64,000 nt of DNA from JACVRW01 sp963716215 (lineage in GTDB: Bacteria; Actinomycetota; Thermoleophilia; Solirubrobacterales; Thermoleophilaceae), in contig OY970298.1 of the NCBI GenBank assembly GCA_963716215.1, positions 124,001 through 188,000 on the forward strand, in the 5' to 3' direction. The notes under the pieces were generated by a model. That model was given only the letters and a program-made list of their open reading frames with translations. It had not been told where the DNA came from and did no database searches. The translations under genes and the position numbers were made by a program. Shown here in pieces: positions 42,771 to 50,522 of the stretch (its first letter is position 1; each line of letters opens with the position of its first letter).

Positions 42771-45071
42771 ATGGGTCGACGGGTCTCTCTTCACGCAATG
42801 GTCATCGCCGCGCTGGTGTCGTGTCTGCTCGCCGCGTGGCCTGCACTCGCAGCCAAGCAAAGGGCTCGTGACGACCGCAGCGTCGAACGCAGGATCGACT
42901 CGCTGCTGAAGCGCATGACGCTCGAGGAGAAGCTCAACCAGCTCACGCTGCTCTCCGACGGCCAGATGAAGGAGAACCCGGGCGAGGCGCGCAAGCCGGT
43001 CGGCGCAGTGTTCAGCGAGACCGACCCCGTGCTGATCAACCGCTACCAGCGCGACGCCGTCGAGAACTCACGGCTGCACATCCCGATCCTGTTCGCGTTC
43101 GACACGATTCACGGCTTCCGGACGATCTTCCCGATCCCGCTCGGCGCGGCCAGCAGCTTCGACCCGAACGTGGCCCGGAGCGACCACCGCATCGGGGCGT
43201 TCGAGTCCGCGGCGGTCGGGCTCAAGCAGATCTACAGCCCGATGGTGGACCTCTCCCACGAGCCGCGCTGGGGCCGGATCAGCGAGGGCGCTGGCGAGGA
43301 CCCCTACCTGAACTCGGTCATGGCGGCCGCCCGCGTGAAGGGCGCCCAGGGCAGCGACTACAGCGAGCCCGACAAGGTCGCCACGAGCGTGAAGCACTTC
43401 GCCGCGTACGGGGAGCCGGACGCGGGGCGCGACTACAACACCACGGACATGTCGCTGCAGCGGCTGTGGAACTTCTACCTGCCGCCGTTCAAGGCAGCGA
43501 TCGACGCCGGCGCCGACACGCTGATGTGCTCGTTCAACGCCATCAACGGCGTGCCCGGCTGCGCCAACCGCTACCTGGAGAACAAGGTCCTCAAGCAGCG
43601 CTGGGGCTTCGACGGGTTCGTGGAGAGCGACTACACCGCGGTGGCCGAGCTGCGGTCCTGCCCCGGTGAGAACCCGGCGGGCGGGCCGTGCGGCCACGGC
43701 GTGGCCGAGGACGGCAAGGAGGCCGCGCGGATGGCGCTGAACGCGGGGACCGACTCCGAGATGGTGTCGACCAACTACCGCGACTTCGGCAAGCAGCTCG
43801 TGGCCAGCGGGCAGGTCTCGATGCGCCGCATCGACGACGCCGTCCGGCGCATCCTGCGCGTGAAGTTCCGCGCCGGGCTGTTCGAGAACCCGTACGTGGA
43901 CGTCGACGCCGCGGAGGGCAAGCAGCTGCTGCCCAAGAACCGCGCGGCGGCCCGACGGGCAGCGGGGCGCTCGATGGTCCTGCTGAAGAACGACGGCCCG
44001 GTGCTGCCGCTCGACCCCGCCAAGTCGACGGCGATCATCGGGCCGCTCGGCAACGACAAGCACGACCTGCTCGGCCCCTGGTGGGGCCGCGGCGCCGACG
44101 AGGACGTGGTCTCCTTGCTCGAGGGCATGCGCGCCCAGAACCCGAACACCACGTTCACGCCCGGCTGCACGCTGAGCAACAACGAGCTATACGACCCGGC
44201 CAACGAGTGCGCCTCGACGGCCGGCTTCCCAGCCGCCGTCGCAGCCGCCAACGCCGCCCAGCAGGTCGTGCTCGCGCTGGGCGAGACGCGCGAGATGAGC
44301 GGCGAGGCGGAGTCGCGCTCGATGCTCGACCTGCCCGGCGAGCAGGAGGAGCTGATCGAGGCGATCAAGGCCACCGGCAAGCCGTTCGCGGTCGTGCTCT
44401 TCAACGGGCGTCCGCTGACCCTCGACGGGGTCCACGCCGAGTCACCAGCGATCCTCGAGGCCTGGTTCCCCGGCGTGGAGGGCGGCAACGCCGTGGCCGA
44501 CGTGCTCTACGGCAAGGTCAACCCGGGCGGCAAGCTGCCGGCCAGCTTCCCGCGCAACGAGGGCCAGGTGCCGATCTTCTACAACCACAAGCCCACCGGC
44601 CGGCCCTGCGACATCGGCTCGAGGTACAACTCGCGCCACCGCGACATCCTCAGCTGCACGCCGCTGTACGAGTTCGGCTACGGCCTCAGCTACACGACGT
44701 TCAAGATCGCGGGCGCGCGGCTGAGCGCGACCACCATGGACGCCCGCAGCGGGCACGTCAAGGTCGGCGCCCAGGTCACGAACACCGGCGCCCGCGCCGG
44801 CGACGAGGTGGTGCAGCTCTACGTCAACGACCCGGTCGCGAGCATCTCGCAGCCCGTCCGTCGCCTGCGCGGCTTCGAGCGAGTGAGGCTGCAGCCGGGC
44901 CAGACGAAGACCGTGTCCTTCAAGCTCGACCGCGACGACGTCGGCTTCTACGACAACCGCGGCCGCTTCATCGTCGAGAACGGCCGCATCAACGCGTTCG
45001 TGGGCAACACCTCGAGCCAGTCGGACAACAAGCTGACGTTCACGGTCACGGGCGGGCAGAAGGTCCGTTAG
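42771..45071 (+). CDS. Secreted GH3 family beta-glucosidase
   Basis: 766 residues from ATG 42771 (CGGAG upstream) with a signal peptide (HAMVIAALVSCLLAAWPALA). The GH3 N-domain has LLFAFDTIHGFRTIFPIPLG, SVKHFAAYGEPDAGRDY and the nucleophile Asp in GFVESDYTAV. The second domain has SMVLLKNDGPVLPL and the acid/base Glu region (ETREMSGEAESRSMLDLPG). A fibronectin III-like domain ends the protein. It should release glucose from beta-glucans or cello/sophoro-oligosaccharides. Divergent from the glucoamylase-like gene. Confidence 0.93.
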   Translation: MGRRVSLHAMVIAALVSCLLAAWPALAAKQRARDDRSVERRIDSLLKRMTLEEKLNQLTLLSDGQMKENPGEARKPVGAVFSETDPVLINRYQRDAVENSRLHIPILFAFDTIHGFRTIFPIPLGAASSFDPNVARSDHRIGAFESAAVGLKQIYSPMVDLSHEPRWGRISEGAGEDPYLNSVMAAARVKGAQGSDYSEPDKVATSVKHFAAYGEPDAGRDYNTTDMSLQRLWNFYLPPFKAAIDAGADTLMCSFNAINGVPGCANRYLENKVLKQRWGFDGFVESDYTAVAELRSCPGENPAGGPCGHGVAEDGKEAARMALNAGTDSEMVSTNYRDFGKQLVASGQVSMRRIDDAVRRILRVKFRAGLFENPYVDVDAAEGKQLLPKNRAAARRAAGRSMVLLKNDGPVLPLDPAKSTAIIGPLGNDKHDLLGPWWGRGADEDVVSLLEGMRAQNPNTTFTPGCTLSNNELYDPANECASTAGFPAAVAAANAAQQVVLALGETREMSGEAESRSMLDLPGEQEELIEAIKATGKPFAVVLFNGRPLTLDGVHAESPAILEAWFPGVEGGNAVADVLYGKVNPGGKLPASFPRNEGQVPIFYNHKPTGRPCDIGSRYNSRHRDILSCTPLYEFGYGLSYTTFKIAGARLSATTMDARSGHVKVGAQVTNTGARAGDEVVQLYVNDPVASISQPVRRLRGFERVRLQPGQTKTVSFKLDRDDVGFYDNRGRFIVENGRINAFVGNTSSQSDNKLTFTVTGGQKVR

Positions 45072-45321
45072 AACGGCACCTCCTGCCGGCACGCGGTGTT
45101 GCGCGGCGGCAGGTCGAGGCGCTCGAGATAGAGGGCCACGCGGCTGACCGCCACCGCCAGGCCGACTCGCGTCCGAACCACCACGTGGCCAGACCGACGG
45201 GAACGACGAACGCGAACCCGACACCGACGGAGGCGGCGCCCGAGAGGCCCAGGCGCAGGACGAACAGCAGCAGCGCCGCGGCGGCCACCCACGCGGTCCG
45301 CTGCGCCGTGGTGCGAGTCAC
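45068..45321 (-). pseudogene. Small membrane protein gene broken by a frameshift
   Basis: From GTG 45321 the frame gives two hydrophobic segments (AWVAAAALLLFVLRLGL, VGVGFAFVVPVGLATWWFG) and then degenerates at GRES. The next frame continues sensibly as GLAVAVSRVALYLERLDLPP...RQEVPF and ends at TAA 45068-45070. A shift near 45172-45180 would join them into an 84-residue protein like the start of a membrane sensor. No known family is certain. It abuts the GH3 stop. Confidence 0.4.
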
Positions 45322-45331
45322 GCGACGTGGC

Positions 45332-46489
45332 CTACGGCGACCGCCACCCGTCGTTCATGTGCGGCAGCAGCAGCTCGCGGGCATCGCGGTCGGTTCCCGT
45401 GGCGCCGGCGTCGGCGTCGTAGTGGGTGCCGGGCCGTTCGATCAGGGTGATCGGGAAGCCCGCCGCCTCGAGTGCGCCTGTCTCGGCGCGGACGCCGGCG
45501 ATCGGATACACGTCGTCCTCGGTATGGGCGAGGTGCACGATGTTGAACTTCCAGGCGGCTGCGTCGATCGAGTCGGCCTGGGAGGAGCCGGTGTCCCTGA
45601 AAGGCGACGTGTTCTCCGCCAGCACCCCCGCGAACATCCTGGCGTTGTAGAAGGCGGTGCGGTAGGAGAGATCTCCTCCCGAGGAATATCCCCCGAGGAC
45701 GACCCGGCGCGGGTTGATGTTGAAGTGCGTCTTGACGTTGGCGATCGCGGCCAGCAGCATGGCCGAGTCGGTGTTCACGTCCCAGCAGGCGCCCTCCCGA
45801 CCGCCCACGGCGATCGCGATGTAGCTCTGATCGCCGCCTGGTGAGACCGTGTAGATGTCGCCCTCGCTCTGGCCCCCGCAGCCGTGCGACCAGACGAGCA
45901 GGGAGATCGGCGTGGAGTGCGTGGCGTCGTATGCCGACGGCACGTAGATCCAGTAGTTGCTCTCCGCGCTGTCGAGCGTGAAGACCGTGTCCTTCTTGAA
46001 GCGCACGGGATCGCTCGGCCTCGAGCCCCGCCCGGAGCTCCCGATCCGCAGCCTGCCGACCCCGCGGCAGTTGTTGCCCTCGGAGCGCTCGCGGAGCTTG
46101 GAGCGCCGGTCCGCGCACACACGCAACGACCGCGAGCCGGCGGGCAAACCGCGGGGCACCCGGGCGGTGACGTTCACGGTCACCTTCTCGGCCGGATCCA
46201 GGGCCGGCACGGTGAACCGCTTGACCACGCGGTAGCGCCGGGACACCCGGACGGTCAGGGCCGCCGAGGACCGCCGCGCGGACACCGAGCCCGAGTTGCG
46301 CACCACGAACGACCCGGCCAGCTTCCCGTCGCTGGCTCGAACGGAGCCCTTCGACACGACCAGATCGGGTCTCGGCGAGACCTGTGCGCCACCGACCGCC
46401 GGCAGCACAGCAACCGCGGTCAGCACGCCCGCCACCACCATCGCCCGCAGCCCCCGCCCGAATCGCGTCACGGCGACGGATCCTGTCAC
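45332..46489 (-). CDS. Secreted esterase (PHB-depolymerase-like alpha/beta hydrolase) with CARDB domain
   Basis: 385 residues. A signal peptide (MVVAGVLTAVAVLPAVGGA) is followed by a CARDB-like beta domain (PDLVVSKGSVRASDGKLAGSFVVRNSG, CADRRSKLRERSEGNNC). The hydrolase domain has WSHGCGGQSEG (oxyanion region), the nucleophile elbow GGYSSGG, and a likely catalytic His in GTHYDADAG. It should hydrolyse a polyester or feruloyl-type ester outside the cell. The start is GTG 46489; nearby in-frame GTG codons are possible. No -10 of the leaderless type is seen. Confidence 0.83.
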   Translation of the reverse strand: MTGSVAVTRFGRGLRAMVVAGVLTAVAVLPAVGGAQVSPRPDLVVSKGSVRASDGKLAGSFVVRNSGSVSARRSSAALTVRVSRRYRVVKRFTVPALDPAEKVTVNVTARVPRGLPAGSRSLRVCADRRSKLRERSEGNNCRGVGRLRIGSSGRGSRPSDPVRFKKDTVFTLDSAESNYWIYVPSAYDATHSTPISLLVWSHGCGGQSEGDIYTVSPGGDQSYIAIAVGGREGACWDVNTDSAMLLAAIANVKTHFNINPRRVVLGGYSSGGDLSYRTAFYNARMFAGVLAENTSPFRDTGSSQADSIDAAAWKFNIVHLAHTEDDVYPIAGVRAETGALEAAGFPITLIERPGTHYDADAGATGTDRDARELLLPHMNDGWRSP

Positions 46490-46607
46490 CGGGCCGGGGG
46501 ATCGTCAACGCGTGCGGGTAGCCGCACCCCGGTGGCGTGGCGCCCGAACCCCCAGACACCTGCTCGCCGCATCCTTTCGGCGGCGGCGCGGTGGGACGCT
46601 GCGGGAC

Positions 46608-46793
46608 ATGAAGACCGGCCGCCCACAAGACCACCTGTTGCAACCGCCCGACGCGGTCTTCTACGTGGAGTCCAGCCTCCCACCCGGGATGACGATCGGC
46701 CAGTACAGGCGCAGCCGGCCAAGCCGGCCCGCTACCCGCTGGAAGCGGCTGATGCGGCTCGCCGGCGGCGCGCAGGTCGCGACTGCTAGTTGA
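46608..46793 (+). CDS. Small basic hypothetical protein (61 residues)
   Basis: From ATG 46608 the product begins MKTGRPQDHLLQPPDAVFYVESSLPPGMTIGQYRRSRP and ends in a basic region. I do not recognise a family. The PPGMTI.QYRRSR segment looks like a conserved small-protein core. No Shine-Dalgarno is present; GACGCT lies 7 bases upstream where a leaderless -10 would be (one mismatch at its first base). It converges on the B12-domain gene, overlapping its last bases. Confidence 0.45.
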   Translation: MKTGRPQDHLLQPPDAVFYVESSLPPGMTIGQYRRSRPSRPATRWKRLMRLAGGAQVATAS

Positions 46794-47475
46794 GCCTGGC
46801 GCGGCGAACGAGGCCGTCGGCGGCCTCCACGATGCCGGCGACGCTCCGCTCCACGACCACCCACGGGCTGAGCGAGAGTCGTGACGGGACCGCTGCTCCA
46901 CCAAGGATGAGTCCGATCTCGGCGTCCGCTCCGGTCACCGCGTCGATCGCCGCCGGCACGCGCTCCCCGGCGTCGGGCATGGTTGCGGAGAGCGCGAACA
47001 GTGCGGGATGGTGATCCGCGACCACGGCCCCCAGCGCGCTCGTGGGCACGTCGGCGCCGAGCGGCAGCACGTCGTAGCCGGCCGACTCGAGCAGCTTCGC
47101 CGCCATGTCGAGCGCCAGCACGTGCTGCTCGCCCTCGACCGCGGCGAGCATCGCTCGGTGCTGGGCTCGCCGCGTGGGGAGCTCGGCCAGCTCATGCGCC
47201 AGGACCAGCACCCGGGTGGTGATCTGGGTGGCGAGGTGCTCGTGCGCGACGCCGATCTCGCCGGCGGCCCAGAGCTGGCCGATCCGATACATGGCGGGCC
47301 CGACCACCAGGTCGTAGAGCAGCGCCTCGCCGAGCGTCAGCTCGAGCGCCTCTTGCGCGATCTCTTCGGCCGCCTCCGAATCGCCCGACAGGAGCGCTAC
47401 GCCGTAGCGATCCGAGAGGGATTCGGCCAACACGCGCTTGTGGAACTCGTCGCGACCGCGGTCCACGCCCCCCAC
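46786..47475 (-). CDS. Stand-alone B12-binding (CarH-like) domain protein
   Basis: 229 residues. A four-helix B12-binding-2 domain (about residues 35-105) contains W69-x9-E79-H80 (LWAAGEIGVAHEH), the signature that caps adenosylcobalamin in CarH/LitR photoreceptors. A Rossmann-type B12 domain follows with GEQHVLALDM, where His118 would be the lower cobalt ligand, and a C-terminal GGAAVPS. CarH proteins carry a MerR DNA-binding domain at the N-terminus; none is present here, so a partner is expected. The MarR gene 34 bases upstream on the same strand is the obvious candidate. Confidence 0.85.
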   Translation of the reverse strand: MGGVDRGRDEFHKRVLAESLSDRYGVALLSGDSEAAEEIAQEALELTLGEALLYDLVVGPAMYRIGQLWAAGEIGVAHEHLATQITTRVLVLAHELAELPTRRAQHRAMLAAVEGEQHVLALDMAAKLLESAGYDVLPLGADVPTSALGAVVADHHPALFALSATMPDAGERVPAAIDAVTGADAEIGLILGGAAVPSRLSLSPWVVVERSVAGIVEAADGLVRRARLN

Positions 47476-47509
47476 GCTACGCCTCCGCGCGCGCCCGCGC
47501 CGCCTCGTC

Positions 47510-48028
47510 TCAGGCGCTCTGCGGACGCGACGGGCCGCCGCTGACGCGACCGGGGCGCAGCGGCCGCACGTGCGTGCGGACGTGCTCGAGCGCGCGGGCG
47601 ACCGCCTTGCGATCCTTGGCAGAGAGGTGCTCGGTGAAGTGGCGGCGGATGCCGTCGCGATGCACGACGCGAGCGGCGTCGAGCGCCTTGCGGCCAGCGG
47701 GCGTGACGAAGACCAGCGCGACGCGCCGATCGTGGGCCGGGCGCTCGCGTCGCACGTAGCCCGCCTTCTCCATGTTGTCGATCACCCGCGTGAGCCCGCT
47801 CTTGCTGTGGAGGACCCGATCGGCGATCTCGCTCATGGGCAAGCCGTCGCTCGCGTCCTCGAGGTGGACGAGCACGTCGTACCAACGGATCGAGATCCCC
47901 TGCGCGGCTTGCAGCTCCACCTCCAGGATGTCGGTGAGCGCCCAGGCGCACTCGATGAAGACCCGCCACGCCTGGGCGCCGGGGAATGGCTCGGACTCGG
48001 GACTTGACAGAGAAGGTTCGCTTTGCAA
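47510..48028 (-). CDS. MarR family transcriptional regulator
   Basis: 172 residues from TTG 48028, the only usual start codon between an upstream in-frame stop and the conserved region. The winged helix reads MSEIADRVLHSKSGLTRVIDNMEKAGYVRRERPAHDRRVALVFVTPAG with the DRR wing. The N-terminal helix is rich in W and A (AQAWRVFIECAWALTDILEVELQ). It precedes and probably shares a transcript with the B12-domain gene, hinting at light or cobalamin control. Confidence 0.88.
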   Translation of the reverse strand: MQSEPSLSSPESEPFPGAQAWRVFIECAWALTDILEVELQAAQGISIRWYDVLVHLEDASDGLPMSEIADRVLHSKSGLTRVIDNMEKAGYVRRERPAHDRRVALVFVTPAGRKALDAARVVHRDGIRRHFTEHLSAKDRKAVARALEHVRTHVRPLRPGRVSGGPSRPQSA

Positions 48029-48109
48029 CTATTCGTCCGCGTTTATTTCGATCGCGGATTGATGCAGATCGTAGCACCTGCGTCCGACCGCCCTCCGAGG
48101 GGAGCAGCT

Positions 48110-48385
48110 ATGAGCACCATCTTCGTCCGCCACGATGTCGCCGACTTCGACGCCTGGAAGCCGGGCTTCGACGAGCACGGCGCCGTCCGCCGCGAGTACG
48201 GCCTGACCGACGCGGGGCTCTACCGCGACGACGAGAACGCCAACTCGATCACCATCGTGCTGCAGACGGACGACCTCGCACGCGCGCGCGAGTTCCTCGG
48301 CTCGGACGACCTGCGCGAAACGATGTCGAAGCTCGGCGTGAGTCTCTCAGCCGGACGTGTGGATCACGAACGAGGCCTGACGTAG
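48110..48385 (+). CDS. Small ABM/dimeric barrel-like protein
   Basis: 91 residues from ATG 48110 with GGAGCAG upstream. The pattern MSTIFVRHDVADFDAWKPGFDEH...YGLTDAGLYRDDENANSITIVLQTDDLARAREFLGSDDLRETM suits a ferredoxin-like dimeric alpha+beta barrel, as in antibiotic biosynthesis monooxygenase-type or DUF1330-like proteins. No catalytic residue can be assigned. It is divergent from the MarR gene across about 80 bases. Confidence 0.7.
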   Translation: MSTIFVRHDVADFDAWKPGFDEHGAVRREYGLTDAGLYRDDENANSITIVLQTDDLARAREFLGSDDLRETMSKLGVSLSAGRVDHERGLT

Positions 48386-48399
48386 GGGGCGGTCGCGGC

Positions 48400-48412
48400 T
48401 ACCTTCATCCGC
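48400..48412 (+). promoter_or_regulatory. Leaderless-type -10 element for the cyclase-YHS gene
   Basis: TACCTT (48400-48405) plus 7 bases precedes GTG 48413. Confidence 0.45.
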
Positions 48413-49084
48413 GTGCCCGAAGCCATCCAGAGCAGCGGCACGTTCGTGTTCGCCGACATCGCCGGCTACACCGCGCTGACCGAGGCACATGGCGACGCTG
48501 ATGCCGCGGACCTTGCCGCAACGTTCTGTCGCGAGATGGCGGAGGCGGCCCGAGCGCGCGGCGGCGAGCTGATCAAGACCATCGGGGATGCGGTGATGGT
48601 CCGCCACCGCGACCCTTCGCAAGCGGTCCTGCTCGGGCTCACCGCGGCTCACGACGTGATGGCAGGGCACGGCTTTCCCGCGATCCGGGTCGGGATGCAT
48701 CACGGCACCGCCATCGAGCGTGAGGGCGACTGGTTCGGTGCCACGGTGAACCTGGCGGCCCGCGTGGCGGCGCTAGCCGCCGGTGGCGAGGTCCTCGTGA
48801 CCGACGCCGTGCGAGACGCCGTCGAGGAGCTGGAGGGCGTCGAGTTTGAGAGCCGGGGACATCACCGGATGCGCAACGTGACGCTCTCGGTGCCGCTCTT
48901 CGCCGCGCTGTCGGACGCCCGCAGCAGCGAGGAGCACCACACCGACCCAGTGTGCCGGATGTTGGTCGCGGAGGGGCGGGAAGCAGGCACGCTCCGGCAC
49001 AGTGACGTGCGCTATTGCTTTTGCTCGCTCGACTGCGCTCGCCAGTTCCTGCGGGACCCCGACGCCTACATTGCTTCCGCGTAA
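48413..49084 (+). CDS. Class III nucleotidyl cyclase fused to a YHS domain
   Basis: 223 residues. The cyclase domain (about 1-165) has the metal-binding Asp residues in FVFADIAGYTAL and KTIGDAVMVRH, plus ATVNLAARVAALA. The C-terminal YHS domain (about 175-223) is DPVCRMLV...RYCFCSLDCARQFLRDPDAYI, a small Cys-rich fold seen in metal-handling proteins. The combination suggests a cyclase, or an inactive relative, tuned by a metal ion. The substrate-specifying residues were not resolved. The TAA stop lies in the first arm of the next gene's operator. Confidence 0.85.
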   Translation: MPEAIQSSGTFVFADIAGYTALTEAHGDADAADLAATFCREMAEAARARGGELIKTIGDAVMVRHRDPSQAVLLGLTAAHDVMAGHGFPAIRVGMHHGTAIEREGDWFGATVNLAARVAALAAGGEVLVTDAVRDAVEELEGVEFESRGHHRMRNVTLSVPLFAALSDARSSEEHHTDPVCRMLVAEGREAGTLRHSDVRYCFCSLDCARQFLRDPDAYIASA

Positions 49085-49132
49085 AGTTGCCAAAACTCGA
49101 CGAAAATGGCAACTTTGAGCTAGACTTGCCGC
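49083..49132 (+). promoter_or_regulatory. Operator palindrome and leaderless promoter of the toxin-antitoxin pair
   Basis: A perfect 10-bp inverted repeat AAAGTTGCCA (49083-49092) / TGGCAACTTT (49107-49116) with a 14-base spacer precedes TAGACT (49121-49126), which is 6 bases before GTG 49133. The position suits autorepression by the HTH protein. It is A/T-richer than its surroundings. Confidence 0.65.
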
Positions 49133-49831
49133 GTGGGTTCCGTCGAACGCAAGAATCGGCTTCTGGAGAACATCCTCCGTCTACGTCGCGCGGAGCGTGC
49201 TGCCCCGCGTATTCAGGATCTGGTTGCGGTCAGGTCGTCGCTGGAAGAGGAGCTGGGCGGGACGGTCTCGCAGCGATTGGCTGCCCGGTTTCTGGGCGTT
49301 AGCCACACCGCGCTGCAGCGCTGGATCCGTTCCGGAGACCTCAACCTCGTCTTCAATCGCGAGGGGCGCTCAGAAGTGCCCATCGGAGAGTTGCTTCGCC
49401 TGCGTGAAGCAGTCGATCAGCAGCGCATCGCCGGCAACCGCAGCCAGCACTTGCTCGAGCCGGAGGTTCTTGAAAGTCGACGTCGCGCGGAGCGACTTGA
49501 CCCGAAGCGACTACTGGCCAGCGAGGACGTGCAGCCGGGTCATGGGCGTGCGGAGCGTCAGAGCCTTGCCTACCACCGAGCCCTCAGCAAGCGCTTGGAC
49601 CGGCGGATGGTTGACGACGCGCTGCACACGGTGTGGAAGTGGCGAGATCAGGGGCGCATGGATCCCCGCTACGTCCGGCAATGGGAGCAGCTGCTGCAGA
49701 GGCCTGTCCCGGAGATCAAACGGGTCATTGGAGCTGATACCGCAAAGGCACGAGACCTCCGCCAGAACTCGCCCTTCGCGGGGATGCTCAGCACACCCGA
49801 GCGCAAGAAGATCCTTGCGGGGATCCGATAG
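49133..49831 (+). CDS. HTH protein, predicted antitoxin of a nucleotidyltransferase pair
   Basis: 232 residues. An excisionase/AlpA-like helix-turn-helix lies at about 45-75 (VSQRLAARFLGVSHTALQRWIRSGDL). The C-terminal half is charged and helical (RALSKRLDRRMVDDALHTVWKWRDQGRMDPRY). Its stop overlaps the start of the DUF6036-like gene (TAGTG), so translation is coupled. Role as antitoxin and autoregulator is inferred from this coupling and the upstream palindrome. Confidence 0.7.
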   Translation: MGSVERKNRLLENILRLRRAERAAPRIQDLVAVRSSLEEELGGTVSQRLAARFLGVSHTALQRWIRSGDLNLVFNREGRSEVPIGELLRLREAVDQQRIAGNRSQHLLEPEVLESRRRAERLDPKRLLASEDVQPGHGRAERQSLAYHRALSKRLDRRMVDDALHTVWKWRDQGRMDPRYVRQWEQLLQRPVPEIKRVIGADTAKARDLRQNSPFAGMLSTPERKKILAGIR

Positions 49832-50382
49832 TGGATCGCGAGGATTTCTTCCACGTCATTGCGGCTGCTGCGGACGCCACTAAGGAAGACGAGTTCGTCG
49901 TCATCGGCAGCCAGGCGCTCGTGGGCTACTACGCCGATCCGCCAGCAGAATTGCTCCAGTCGATGGAAATCGACCTCTACCCAAAAAACAATCCCGAGCG
50001 CGGGATAGAAATCGACGGTGCGATCGGCGAAGGCTCAGCCTTCCAAGCACAGTACGGCTACTACGCGCACTCCGTAGGCCCTGAGACCGCGACCGCGCCC
50101 TCCGGCTGGGAAGAACGACTCGTGCCGGTAGTGATTCCGCCGCGAATCCCTGGCCGTCCGACAGCAACCGCCTGGTGCATGGAGGCCCATGACCTCGTCC
50201 TAGCCAAGCTCGCTCGCGGAGAGGAACGCGATTGGGATTTCGCGCGGGCGGCACTCCAGGTGGGCATCGTGGGCGAGGAAACGCTGCGAGCCCTGCTCCC
50301 GCTGATGCCCGTGTCGGGGGACGATCAGACGAGGATTCGAGAGGCCGTGGCTGGAATCGCCACGAGAGCCCAACGCGACTGA
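49831..50382 (+). CDS. DUF6036-like nucleotidyltransferase, predicted toxin
   Basis: 183 residues from GTG 49831. The pattern FFHVIAAAADATKEDEFVVIGSQALVGYYADPP, with GSQAL as the nucleotidyltransferase GS motif and MEIDLYPKNNPE with the metal-binding D, then CMEAHDLVLAKLARGEERDWDF, matches DUF6036/AbiEii-like proteins. Relatives act as toxins that modify tRNA ends or other RNA. The upstream HTH partner supports a type IV-like toxin-antitoxin role (inference). Confidence 0.75.
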   Translation: MDREDFFHVIAAAADATKEDEFVVIGSQALVGYYADPPAELLQSMEIDLYPKNNPERGIEIDGAIGEGSAFQAQYGYYAHSVGPETATAPSGWEERLVPVVIPPRIPGRPTATAWCMEAHDLVLAKLARGEERDWDFARAALQVGIVGEETLRALLPLMPVSGDDQTRIREAVAGIATRAQRD

Positions 50383-50421
50383 TCCAGCCGCCCTCGCGAC
50401 TCGCCGGAGCCGATGACTTAA

Positions 50422-50495
<74 letters not shown>

Positions 50496-50522
50496 TCGGT
50501 GGGAGAGGGTAGCGGCCGGCGC

